Positions 9,295 through 17,049 of a stretch of 33,431 nucleotides of DNA are shown piece by piece. The position numbers were made by a program, and so were the translations under genes. The stretch lies in assembly GCA_902766825.1 (NCBI GenBank), contig CACXFB010000007.1:1-33431 (forward strand), read 5' to 3'. Source of the stretch: an uncultured Lachnospiraceae bacterium (lineage in GTDB: Bacteria > Bacillota > Clostridia > Lachnospirales > Lachnospiraceae). Below the pieces are notes generated by a model. It was given only the letters and a program-made list of their open reading frames with translations. It did not search any database and was not told the origin of the DNA. The stretch's first letter is position 1. Each line of letters opens with the position of its first letter.

Positions 9295-10080
9295 ATGGGA
9301 GATATTTATATCAGTGAAGTAAAGAGCAAGGCAAAACAGGCTTTGTCAGGCAGATTGGGAGTTGCAATATGCGCGCTTTTGTTGTTGCAGATTGTGGGCA
9401 ATATAGGAAATTATATTAATAGATATTTTAGCACGATGTATAGTGTAATGCATCCGGTTAAAGTTGAATCGAATCCTAAAACATTTGAGGATGTTATGAA
9501 AATGTATTCTGATATGCTTCAGCAGGGCTATCAGACTCCGGCATGGTTGTGGGCAGTTATGATTATATGCTCTTTAATAGCAATGCCTATGATTGTGGGA
9601 TGCGCGAAGCTTTTTATCGGACTTACAAGAGGACGTGACATGGAATTATCGGTTATTTTTGAACCGTACAAAAATGCACCAAAGATTGTAGGACTTAATC
9701 TTTATGTTGGAATTCTTGTATTATTACAGACCTTTCTTTTTATAATTCCGGGAATAATTGCGGTATACAGATATGCGCTTGTTAAGTACATCGTAGCTGA
9801 AGATGAAGATATAAGTATTACAGATGCGGTAAAAATGAGCAAAGAGCTTATGCGGGGACACAAATTCAAACTGTTTACATTGGAGCTCTCATTTATTGGC
9901 TGGTTTATATTATCATTGTTTAGCTGTGGTATTTTATGGATTGCATATGTTAATCCATATTATAATGCGGCAATGGCTGAATTTTATAATGAAGTAAGCG
10001 GTAAAACTTTTGAAATTAAAGAAGATCCAATGGCGGATGATTCTGATAATACATGGGGAGACGGAGGAAACTTATATTAG
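9295..10080 (+). CDS. DUF975 family integral membrane protein
   Basis: 261 residues. The N terminus (ISEVKSKAKQALSGRLGVAI) matches the amphipathic start typical of DUF975, followed by a membrane segment near 22-40. Further hydrophobic segments lie near 84-108, 135-160 and 198-222, with FIIPGIIAVYRYALVKYI and a family-like DAVKMSKELMRGHKFKLF loop between them. The C-terminal tail is short and acidic. Function is unknown for the family. AGAGGT precedes the ATG. A candidate promoter upstream and a terminator downstream make it probably monocistronic. The 248 bases after its stop contain a small GGTTTT/AAAACC hairpin immediately at the stop, about 125 bases with no gene that I can recognise, and the terminator. 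Confidence 0.85.
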   Translation: MGDIYISEVKSKAKQALSGRLGVAICALLLLQIVGNIGNYINRYFSTMYSVMHPVKVESNPKTFEDVMKMYSDMLQQGYQTPAWLWAVMIICSLIAMPMIVGCAKLFIGLTRGRDMELSVIFEPYKNAPKIVGLNLYVGILVLLQTFLFIIPGIIAVYRYALVKYIVAEDEDISITDAVKMSKELMRGHKFKLFTLELSFIGWFILSLFSCGILWIAYVNPYYNAAMAEFYNEVSGKTFEIKEDPMADDSDNTWGDGGNLY

Positions 10081-10221
10081 GTTTTGCACAAAACCAGTTG
10101 CAGAATAATTGTTGATAATGACGATTGCATTGCCGGCGGAAATATTGTAATCTTATGGCAAGAGAAGGTTAGCAATACGATTGTTCGGAAGAATGTATGG
10201 TGGGATAATCGGATCGGTCAG

Positions 10222-10262
10222 AGAGCAGTTCTGTAATTGGGTAGGCAGAGCTGCTCTTTTGT
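10222..10262 (+). terminator. Rho-independent terminator
   Basis: A twelve-base-pair stem with one G-T pair (AGAGCAGTTCTG with CAGAGCTGCTCT) closes a twelve-base loop, followed by a run of T residues. It lies 140 bases after the DUF975 stop and 66 bases before the next gene. Confidence 0.8.
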
Positions 10263-10328
10263 AGTTACTATTCTGTTTTTATAACAGATGAATAATATAT
10301 TAAACAAACATTTCTAAAGGAGGAAACT

Positions 10329-11264
10329 ATGAAAAAGAGATTTTCAAGATTTGCAAGTTTATTTTTGGCAGTAGGACTTAGTATGTCGATGGTTACTGCA
10401 TGTGGTTCAAAAAGTGATGATGATGACAAAGAGGACAAAAAGGAAAAGAAAGAAGAAACTGTGACACCTGAGAAAGAGGCAGAGGAGTTTGCTTCATCTG
10501 ATGAGATTAAGGACATTACTTTTAACGGAACAAGCATTAAAGTTATCGCTGATATATCAGGAAGTGCTGCAGGTCAGGACTTGGATGTAAGTGCTAATGC
10601 TGTTATGGACCTTCGTTCAGATCCATTTGTAATGAGAATGACTGCTAATGCAGAGTATCAGGGCAATAAGAAAGATATTGAACTTTATACTTTTGCCGGA
10701 GATGATGGAAAGTATTATGTAGAAGTTAAGGATGAAAGCGGAAAGTATCTTAAATCAGAAATGCCTGAAGAATATGCATCACAGATGGCTGGATATGTTC
10801 CATCACTTAATACAACACTTTTTAACGATGATGTTATGAAGCAGGTTGAAGAAAAGCTTAAATCAACAGAAGCACTTGGTAAGAAGAGTGTTGATGGTAA
10901 GGAGTTTGATGCGTTCGAGATTAAGCTTAGTGAAGAAAAAATCAGTGAAGTAATTAACACATATCTTCCTGCAATAGCAGCACAGGTTGGAGGTAAGACA
11001 GGACTTACACAGGATCAGATAGCTGCATATACATCACAGCTTCCTAAGGGTTATAAGGAAGTGCCTGTTGATTTCTATTTTGACAATGGAGTGCCTAGCG
11101 GAATATCAATTGATCTTTCTAACGTTCTTGCAACACTTGCAGGAGATGAGGCAGAGTCAGAAGCTAAGTGTGTATTGACAGTTCTTGTGAGCTATGGAGA
11201 TACAAGTGAGATTACAGTACCTGAGGCAGAGGTTGCCGATGATGCAAAGAACTTGTTAGAGTAA
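10329..11264 (+). CDS. Putative lipoprotein of unknown function
   Basis: 311 residues. A signal peptide of about 24 residues ends in a lipobox, MVTAC, with C25 the expected lipidated cysteine, so the protein should be anchored on the outer face of the membrane. A strongly charged Asp/Lys/Glu linker (about 29-55) follows. The remainder alternates strand-like segments (for example IELYTFAGDDGKYYVEV) with a helical middle section that ends in an AAQVGG stretch. The pattern recalls the LppX/DUF6612 type of lipoprotein, but I cannot assign a domain with confidence. AAAGGAGG lies six bases before the ATG. It is flanked by terminators on both sides and is probably transcribed alone, the first of three lipoprotein genes in a row. 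Confidence 0.85.
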   Translation: MKKRFSRFASLFLAVGLSMSMVTACGSKSDDDDKEDKKEKKEETVTPEKEAEEFASSDEIKDITFNGTSIKVIADISGSAAGQDLDVSANAVMDLRSDPFVMRMTANAEYQGNKKDIELYTFAGDDGKYYVEVKDESGKYLKSEMPEEYASQMAGYVPSLNTTLFNDDVMKQVEEKLKSTEALGKKSVDGKEFDAFEIKLSEEKISEVINTYLPAIAAQVGGKTGLTQDQIAAYTSQLPKGYKEVPVDFYFDNGVPSGISIDLSNVLATLAGDEAESEAKCVLTVLVSYGDTSEITVPEAEVADDAKNLLE

Positions 11265-11286
11265 AAGTATTGTCTAATAAAATTAT

Positions 11287-11319
11287 ACAGACCATGGTGA
11301 AAACTGTGGTCTGTTTTTT
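11287..11319 (+). terminator. Rho-independent terminator
   Basis: A nine-base-pair stem with one G-T pair (ACAGACCAT with GTGGTCTGT) is followed by a run of six T residues. It lies 22 bases after the stop of the lipoprotein gene at 10329-11264. Confidence 0.9.
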
Positions 11320-11345
11320 ATGCTGTTTTTAGCCAAATACTTACC

Positions 11346-11374
11346 TTGACGATAATAAAAGCGTGTTATATAAT
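11346..11374 (+). promoter_or_regulatory. Near-consensus sigma-A promoter
   Basis: TTGACG at 11346-11351 and TATAAT at 11369-11374 with the ideal 17-base spacer, one of the best vegetative promoters in the window. Transcription would start near 11381, giving an A/T-rich leader of about 95 bases before the DUF348/transglutaminase lipoprotein gene. Confidence 0.88.
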
Positions 11375-11475
11375 GGTCAGGTAATATGAGGTTTTATATA
11401 TTTTTTACGAAAAAATCTTATATTAACATACAAAATATGTAAAAAATATTATGATAAACAGGTGGCGAAAATATT

Positions 11476-12624
11476 ATGAAATGTAAAGGTTTAGCTCGTG
11501 GCATTGCTTCGGTTACAATGGCAACTCTTGTGGCAACATCATTTGCAGGTTGTAATTTATCTTTATCGGACAATCAGAATACAAGTTCATCTAAAGATGA
11601 TTCTAACCAGGAAAGCAATGAGGTCGAGGTTACGGTTAATATCGGAGACAAGAAGGTTGTTGCAGAAGGTACAAAGGATATGACGGTAGGAGAATTGTTA
11701 GACAATGCGGGCATTGTACTTTCTTCTAAGGACAGTGTTGAGCCACAGGCGGATGTTAAGTGGGCAGATGCCGGTGCTTCTTCTATTACTATAAAGAGAT
11801 TTGCTACAGTTACGGTAACTGATGGTACAACTACCAAGAAAGTTGAGCTTGTTGGAGGAACTGTTGAGGAGGCAATAGCTAACTCAGGCTTCAATAAGGA
11901 TGACTATGAGGCTCCGTCTAACGGCGACGAGTTTGTTACAGATGGAATGACAATTACTCTTGTTCTTTTAAAAGAGGGATTTGAGAAAAAAGACGGTAAA
12001 GGATATTACTATTCTAAGGGACAGGTGCAGACCGGAGGAATCGTCGGAAGTGATGAGAATGGTTATTACTATGCAGACGAGAACGGCGTGATTGACCTTG
12101 GATATTGTGATGCCATAAAAGATGGTGACACTGCATGGAATGTTATTAACGGAGAGGCTACTAAAGCAGAGACAGATTCACAGTTAGCATTAAACCATGC
12201 GCTTGCAGCTGTTGCAAAGTGTACTGACAGCTCTATGACAAAAGAAGAAAAGTTAAGAGCATGCTTTGATTATCTGCGTACATCTTACCTTGAAGGAGTA
12301 AGACACGATCCACCATATAAGGAGATGGACTGGCCGGTAATCTATGCGGATGATATATTTGTATATGGTAAGGGTGACTGCTTCAGTTATGGTGCGGCAT
12401 TTGCATACATGGCAAGAGGAATCGGATATACCGAAACTTATGCATGTAACAGTGGCGGACACGGATGGGCTGAGGTTGATAATCTTGTATATGATCCTGA
12501 ATGGAGCCTTCATAACCAGGAGGATAATTTCTTTGGAGTAAGATACGATGATGAAACTTCAAGCGTTAAGTACTGGAAGGGTATTCAGGACGGCGCTGAA
12601 TGGAAGCGTATTAAAGTTGAATAG
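11476..12624 (+). CDS. Lipoprotein with DUF348-like and transglutaminase-like regions
   Basis: 382 residues. The signal peptide ends in SFAGC, C26 being the expected lipid-bearing cysteine. Residues of about 50-150 resemble two tandem DUF348 units: each has a short strand pair, a V-E-L/V-G-E-L-L type turn and a D-T-V-like ending, as in RpfB/YabE-type cell-wall proteins. A stretch rich in Gly and Tyr (GYYYSKGQ, GYYYADENG) resembles a wall-binding repeat. The C-terminal papain-like core has Cys302 in GDCFSYGAAFAYMARGIG, His329 in GGHGWAEV and Asp340 in VYDPEW, a complete triad. The protein is likely to act on the cell wall or on surface proteins. It is driven by the promoter at 11346-11374; the next lipoprotein gene follows after 55 bases. 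Confidence 0.87.
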   Translation: MKCKGLARGIASVTMATLVATSFAGCNLSLSDNQNTSSSKDDSNQESNEVEVTVNIGDKKVVAEGTKDMTVGELLDNAGIVLSSKDSVEPQADVKWADAGASSITIKRFATVTVTDGTTTKKVELVGGTVEEAIANSGFNKDDYEAPSNGDEFVTDGMTITLVLLKEGFEKKDGKGYYYSKGQVQTGGIVGSDENGYYYADENGVIDLGYCDAIKDGDTAWNVINGEATKAETDSQLALNHALAAVAKCTDSSMTKEEKLRACFDYLRTSYLEGVRHDPPYKEMDWPVIYADDIFVYGKGDCFSYGAAFAYMARGIGYTETYACNSGGHGWAEVDNLVYDPEWSLHNQEDNFFGVRYDDETSSVKYWKGIQDGAEWKRIKVE

Positions 12625-12679
12625 AATATTGTTTTAAGAACAAAATAAAAGTATAAAACACAAAGGATGGAAAAAAGAA

Positions 12680-13324
12680 ATGAGAAAGTCTAAGTTATTT
12701 ATTACATTTTCACTGGCAGTTATGACATCAGCATTTATGCTTGCAGGATGTGGCGATTCATCTGATTCAAACAGCAGCAAGTCTGATAACTCGCCAAAGG
12801 CAACAGCAACAGCTACCGCTAATGATGATGCCGGCAAAGAGGATGCGGGAAATGCTGATGCAGGTAAAGACGATGCAGGAAAAGAGGATGACGGCAACAA
12901 GACATCTGATGTTACTGTAACTGCGCAGGATACAGTTTTTACTTTTAACGGAGTGGATGTTGAGCTTAATTCGGATGCTGATGCGGCAGTTGCAGCATTA
13001 GGAGAGGCAAAGGATGTCAGCTCACAGCTTAGCTGCCACGGCGAGGGTGATGATAAGACATATACTTATGATGGCTTTATCCTTAACACATATCCGCTTG
13101 ACGGTAAAGACATGGTGCTTGAGATTGTTATCAACAAAGAAGGCATCAAGACAAACAAAGATATTCAGATTGGTGACAGCGTAGACGCTGTTAAAGCAGC
13201 ATACGGTGAAGGATATGATGAGATAGGAATGTATTACGCATATAAAGTCGGAGACGGTAAGTCAATCCAGTTCTTTATTGAAGATGATAAAGTCAGCGAA
13301 ATAGATTACTATTATGATGTGTAA
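12680..13324 (+). CDS. Small lipoprotein with Asp/Ala/Gly/Lys repeat linker
   Basis: 214 residues. The signal peptide ends in MLAGC (C24 lipidated). A Ser/Asn stretch and a low-complexity linker rich in DAGK-like units (about residues 48-75, bases 12822-12900) follow. The folded part (about 90-214) has V-D-V-E-L-N, a YTYDGFILNTYPLDG segment and IGDSVDAVKAAYGEGYDEIG. The last is a motif often seen in small BamE/SmpA-like folds, but here the match is only suggestive. Function is unknown. The gene lies 55 bases after the transglutaminase lipoprotein and overlaps the following SGNH-like gene by 11 bases, so these genes are probably co-transcribed and their products may act at the same surface site. 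Confidence 0.82.
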   Translation: MRKSKLFITFSLAVMTSAFMLAGCGDSSDSNSSKSDNSPKATATATANDDAGKEDAGNADAGKDDAGKEDDGNKTSDVTVTAQDTVFTFNGVDVELNSDADAAVAALGEAKDVSSQLSCHGEGDDKTYTYDGFILNTYPLDGKDMVLEIVINKEGIKTNKDIQIGDSVDAVKAAYGEGYDEIGMYYAYKVGDGKSIQFFIEDDKVSEIDYYYDV

Positions 13325-14465
13325 GATGAAAAAGATAATTATACGAAGTGTTAAAATAATTTCATTTGTGCTGGTGGTGGCATTGACCGTTGGTGCACTT
13401 TCGGAATGGGTGCTTTGTCATGCAGACCATAACAGACAGAGAGTTAAGGGTTTTTACGATGAAGATAAGAACTCTTTGGATGTTGTATTTCTTGGAGCCA
13501 GCGAAGTGTATTCGGATTATGCACCGGGATATGCGTACAGCCAAAGCGGTGTCAGAGGATATCTTTTTGCGACGCAGGCTAATTCGATATTGAATTACAA
13601 ATACCAGCTTCAGAACATTCTGGACAGACAGAATCCTGACCTTGTCGTTATCGAGCTTAACGGTGCTCTCTACGGCGACGAGGAAGAGGTTACAAAGGAG
13701 GCAAACCTTCGTAACTACGCGGACAATGTTCCACTTGACAGTGTGAAGAGAGACTGGATAAAGCAGAATGTCTCTGATAATGCAATTGAGTATTATATGC
13801 CGATAATAAAGTATCATGGCGTGTGGACGGATTTCCCGGACAATATGAAATATCAAAAGACGATAATTAAGGACCAGCTTAGAGGATACGGTTATCTTAA
13901 AGGAATACTTAATGAGACTTTTGTATTTCACAGTGACCAGCGTTCCATGAATAAATATCTTGATAAGATGGCTGACAAAAAGGAGCCGCTTACTGATATT
14001 GAAGAGCAGGGACTTAGAGATCTTTTGCAGTACTGCAAAGATAAGAACCTGACCAATGTAGTGTTTGCACGTTTTCCGCACATTGTGGTAAACAGAACTT
14101 TTGAACGTTTTGAGAGAGCCAACACAGTAGGCGATATTGTTAATGAATACGGTTTTGACTATCTTAATTTTGAAAAGGATTTTACCATGACGGGACTTGA
14201 TGAGGAAAAAGATTTTTATAATCTTGATCATCTTAACGTATATGGTCAGCAGAAGTTTACGGCGTTTTTGACACAGTACCTTATGGACAATTATGGTCTT
14301 AGTGCCGGCGAGCCTACGGAATCCCAGAAGAAAGAGTGGGAGACATGTGCTGATTATTATGAAGCGTATGTACGCTACAGCGAAAGCTTGATTGAGCAAG
14401 GAGAGCGAACAGAGCTTTCTGAAGATTATGAATTAATAGAAAAATTAAAAGACTACCTGCCTTAA
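13314..14465 (+). CDS. Membrane-anchored SGNH-like protein, probable MBOAT partner
   Basis: 383 residues from the ATG at 13314; an in-frame ATG at 13326 (MKKIIIRS) is also possible and neither has a strong ribosome binding site, in line with coupling to the overlapping upstream gene. One membrane segment (about 13-34) precedes an extracellular SGNH-hydrolase-like domain. The nucleophile block is DVVFLGASEVYSDYAPG (S63), the second block is DLVVIELNGALYG, and the last block is YNLDHLNVYG with H306. The residue three before His is Asn303 rather than Asp, while D305 is next to it; in DltD and AlgX the acid is at -3 or -2. Such proteins work with MBOAT acyltransferases to acylate extracellular polymers. 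An MBOAT gene lies convergent, 19 bases away. Confidence 0.82.
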   Translation: MMCKMKKIIIRSVKIISFVLVVALTVGALSEWVLCHADHNRQRVKGFYDEDKNSLDVVFLGASEVYSDYAPGYAYSQSGVRGYLFATQANSILNYKYQLQNILDRQNPDLVVIELNGALYGDEEEVTKEANLRNYADNVPLDSVKRDWIKQNVSDNAIEYYMPIIKYHGVWTDFPDNMKYQKTIIKDQLRGYGYLKGILNETFVFHSDQRSMNKYLDKMADKKEPLTDIEEQGLRDLLQYCKDKNLTNVVFARFPHIVVNRTFERFERANTVGDIVNEYGFDYLNFEKDFTMTGLDEEKDFYNLDHLNVYGQQKFTAFLTQYLMDNYGLSAGEPTESQKKEWETCADYYEAYVRYSESLIEQGERTELSEDYELIEKLKDYLP

Positions 14466-14482
14466 TGACAGGTAGTCTTTTT
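14447..14482. terminator. Bidirectional terminator between convergent genes
   Basis: A thirteen-base-pair perfect stem (AAAAGACTACCTG with CAGGTAGTCTTTT), flanked by A and T runs on the two sides, so it can stop transcription from both strands. The stop codon of the SGNH-like gene (14463-14465) lies in the loop, and the last codons of that gene form the left arm. The MBOAT stop codon lies three bases beyond. Confidence 0.92.
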
Positions 14483-14484
14483 AA

Positions 14485-16077
14485 TTAGAACTGCATATAT
14501 ACAAAGTCCGCGGCATCGTAGCCTGAACCGTAAATTCCAAAAATAATGATGCAGATAACGCATGCGTAAATCAGTATAAATCGTAGTGCAAAAGGTTTTG
14601 TGTCAAGCATCTTGCGTATATTGGTTTCAGGATGGCGCTCCTGAATGATACTTGAAATAAGGATTATTATTGCACCTGCTAAAATGATTATGTAGTCTTT
14701 TGCTGTCAGTCCAAAATCGTTAAAGAAAGAAGTAAATGATGCCGTGTGCTGGTCGGTAAAGAATGCGGCTATTGTCTTCATTCCCAATTTAAATGAAGGA
14801 GCAACGTCAAATACATATCCTACAAGTACGATTATGAAAGTTCTAAACATCTGGAACAGTACAAACAAAAAGTTCTTACGGTTAATGTGCAGCGTATCTG
14901 CCATTAGGTCAAACACTGGTTCAAAAAGGATGCTAAGCATTATTACAACACCGTTCCATACACCGAAGGCAACGTATTTCATGCTTGAACCATGCCATAT
15001 GCCGACGATGAGAAATACGATGAGTGAAGCAACTGCGGTTGGAAGAACTTTTGCTATGTGCTTGCCGGCAGCAGTCTTGCCAAAGCGTGAGTTCTTGATT
15101 TTCTTGCCTGCATTTAAAAATGTTGATGACATGGCAACCGGATAGAATACGTAATCTTTCATCCAGGCACCGAGTGAAATGTGCCATCTGCGCCAGTATT
15201 CGTTGATTGATTTTGAGAAGTACGGACGCTTGAAGTTATCAATCATGTCGATTCCAAGAATCTGTGCCACACCTCTTGAGATGTCAATACCGCCTGAGAA
15301 GTCAGCGTAAAGCTGCAGGGCGTAAAGGACTACCGTAAGTGTAAGTGTAGTGCCATCCTGCGAGCCATAAGTATCGGTGACACTGTTAATTGCAATGACC
15401 GCTCTGTCGGCGATAATGAGCTTTTTAAAAAATCCCCAGAGGATAAGCTGCATTCCGTGCTTTGCTCTTGTAAAGTCAAAGTCGTGAGGTTCATAGAGCT
15501 GATTTGCAAGCTGGCTGTAGATGCTTATCGGTCCCTGAATAATCTGAGGGAAGAATGACACGAACAGCAAAAGCTTTAGTGGATTCTTCTGGGCAGGTGT
15601 CTTGTCGCGGTAGACATCCACGATGTATCCCATGGACTGGAATGTGTAAAAAGAAATTCCAAGTGGAAGCAACAGTCCAAGAGACGGTGCAAAAAACGTG
15701 TAATATTTTAAAAATGCAAGAATGCCGAAGTTTACGACAAGTGCGATGACCATAACGGCTCTCTTTTTGTGGGTGATTCCTGCTTTGTATTTTTTCTTTT
15801 GTTCTTTATCCCACTCTTTTTTATGTTCTTTTATGTATTCCTTTGACGTTACGCTGATGTGCTCGATTGCAAGTGCGCTAACGTATGTGGTTGCGCTTGT
15901 AAACAATATATAGAAAGCGTATTTGTAACCGGCCACCGTATAGAAGAATATGTTGGCGGCAAGCAGTATAACCCACCGGTATTTTTTTAACGGAAAAATA
16001 AAATATATCAGTGCCGTAACGGCTACAAACAAGATAAAGTATATAGAAGTATATGTAATATCAAACAGCAAAATCAT
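14485..16077 (-). CDS. MBOAT family membrane-bound O-acyltransferase (AlgI/DltB-like)
   Basis: 530 residues with about eleven hydrophobic segments. Family landmarks are the FFPQIIQGPI segment, YADFSGGIDISRG, NEYWRRWHISLGAWMKDY (H299) and the catalytic-type GIWHG with H362. Proteins of this class move acyl groups across or onto extracellular polysaccharide or teichoic acid, with a membrane-anchored SGNH partner; the convergent gene at 13314-14465 fits that role. The ATG at 16077 has AAGGAG only two bases ahead, while a TTG two codons further in would have the same site at eight bases, so the true start may be 16071. A candidate promoter lies at 16123-16151. The substrate polymer is not evident because no glycosyltransferases lie nearby. 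Confidence 0.93.
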   Translation of the reverse strand: MILLFDITYTSIYFILFVAVTALIYFIFPLKKYRWVILLAANIFFYTVAGYKYAFYILFTSATTYVSALAIEHISVTSKEYIKEHKKEWDKEQKKKYKAGITHKKRAVMVIALVVNFGILAFLKYYTFFAPSLGLLLPLGISFYTFQSMGYIVDVYRDKTPAQKNPLKLLLFVSFFPQIIQGPISIYSQLANQLYEPHDFDFTRAKHGMQLILWGFFKKLIIADRAVIAINSVTDTYGSQDGTTLTLTVVLYALQLYADFSGGIDISRGVAQILGIDMIDNFKRPYFSKSINEYWRRWHISLGAWMKDYVFYPVAMSSTFLNAGKKIKNSRFGKTAAGKHIAKVLPTAVASLIVFLIVGIWHGSSMKYVAFGVWNGVVIMLSILFEPVFDLMADTLHINRKNFLFVLFQMFRTFIIVLVGYVFDVAPSFKLGMKTIAAFFTDQHTASFTSFFNDFGLTAKDYIIILAGAIIILISSIIQERHPETNIRKMLDTKPFALRFILIYACVICIIIFGIYGSGYDAADFVYMQF

Positions 16078-16122
16078 TTCTCCTTCGGTTGTAATAAATT
16101 CTGTTTTTAAAAATCCATATTT

Positions 16123-16151
16123 ACTTTACATCATAACTTAATCTTTGGCAA
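16123..16151 (-). promoter_or_regulatory. Candidate promoter for the MBOAT gene
   Basis: On the reverse strand, TTGCCA (16151-16146) and TAAAGT (16128-16123) are 17 bases apart. The -35 matches five of six and the -10 four of six consensus bases. It would start transcription about 40 bases before the MBOAT start. Confidence 0.4.
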
Positions 16152-16181
16152 TGTCTCACCTTGGAACTTTAGCATGTTTGA

Positions 16182-16210
16182 TTGAATAATTGCTGTATTT
16201 ATGATAGAAT
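16182..16210 (+). promoter_or_regulatory. Candidate extended -10 promoter for the HAD-ABC-TPR unit
   Basis: TTGAAT at 16182-16187 and TAGAAT at 16205-16210, 17 bases apart, with TG one base before the -10. An overlapping alternative pair is TTGATT (16178) with TATGAT (16200), 16 bases apart. Either would transcribe the HAD gene starting at 16267. Confidence 0.5.
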
Positions 16211-16266
16211 TATGCATAATGCCTATTAATTGAAACAGTGCCGTAAAAGGCAAATGGAGGATGGAC

Positions 16267-17028
16267 ATGTACAAGGATTATGTATTTGATTTATACGGAA
16301 CTTTAGTTGATATAAATACAGATGAAGGTATTGAGGATTTATGGAAAAAAATGAGCCTTTTTTACGGATATAACGGAGCTGCATATACTCCGAAAGAGTT
16401 AAGAGAGGCATATATTGAAGAGGTTAAAGCTGATGAGTCAAAGATGAAAAAAGACATTGAAGTGGAATTGCCTAGATATGCTCACGAGGCTTATCCTGAG
16501 ATTCAGCTTGAGTATGTTTTTCAGAAGCTGTTTAAGAGAAAAGGTGTTGATGTAAGTGTTGAGTTTGCTTCCATCACAGGACAGTTTTTCAGAATTGAAT
16601 CTACACGTTATATAAAATTGTATGACGGAGTGTTTGAGCTTTTGAATGCAATACGCGATGCGGGCGGTAAGATATGGCTCTTATCTAATGCTCAGAGAAT
16701 ATTTACTGAGTATGAACTTAAGTACCTTGGTATTTATGATATTTTTGACGGCATACTTATTTCTTCTGATGAGGGAACAAGAAAACCGGATCTTAGATTC
16801 TTTAAAATTCTTAATGAGAGATTTGGTATTGATCTTGAGTCGGCAATAATGATCGGCAACGATGCAAGAACCGATATCGGTGGAGCTATCAAGGCGGGAA
16901 TGGATACATTTTTCATATATTCAAACATATCACCTTCGATGACTGATGAAGAAATCGATGCGGTTAAGGCTACATACAAATTGGATCACATGGATCTTCT
17001 TGAAGTTAAGAGTATGTTAGGATTATAG
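16267..17028 (+). CDS. HAD-superfamily hydrolase
   Basis: 253 residues. Motif I is FDLYGTLVD, motif II is LLSNA, the Lys of motif III lies in GTRKPD, and motif IV is MIGNDARTDIGGA. A helical cap lies between motifs I and II. In motif I the second Asp of the phosphatase pattern DxDxT is replaced by Tyr (DLYGT), a form also found in haloacid dehalogenases and in a number of phosphatase-like relatives, so the substrate cannot be stated. The first ATG at 16261 follows GGAGG without any gap; the ATG at 16267 has it six bases ahead and gives MYKDYVFDLYG, so 16267 is chosen. The gene lies 21 bases before an ABC ATPase gene and may head its operon. Confidence 0.88.
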   Translation: MYKDYVFDLYGTLVDINTDEGIEDLWKKMSLFYGYNGAAYTPKELREAYIEEVKADESKMKKDIEVELPRYAHEAYPEIQLEYVFQKLFKRKGVDVSVEFASITGQFFRIESTRYIKLYDGVFELLNAIRDAGGKIWLLSNAQRIFTEYELKYLGIYDIFDGILISSDEGTRKPDLRFFKILNERFGIDLESAIMIGNDARTDIGGAIKAGMDTFFIYSNISPSMTDEEIDAVKATYKLDHMDLLEVKSMLGL

Positions 17029-17049
17029 GAAAAAGCGGAGATTGTATAT

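Noticed and set aside
10081-10328. A riboswitch or T-box before the lipoprotein gene at 10329
   Set aside because: Only the terminator hairpin and a small hairpin at the DUF975 stop are visible; no known aptamer core or T-box sequence was recognised.
13362-14399. A long open frame on the reverse strand inside the SGNH-like gene
   Set aside because: It lies fully antisense to a gene with clear family motifs, its translation is rich in Lys, Ile, Val and His without any recognisable domain, and it lacks a sensible ribosome binding site.
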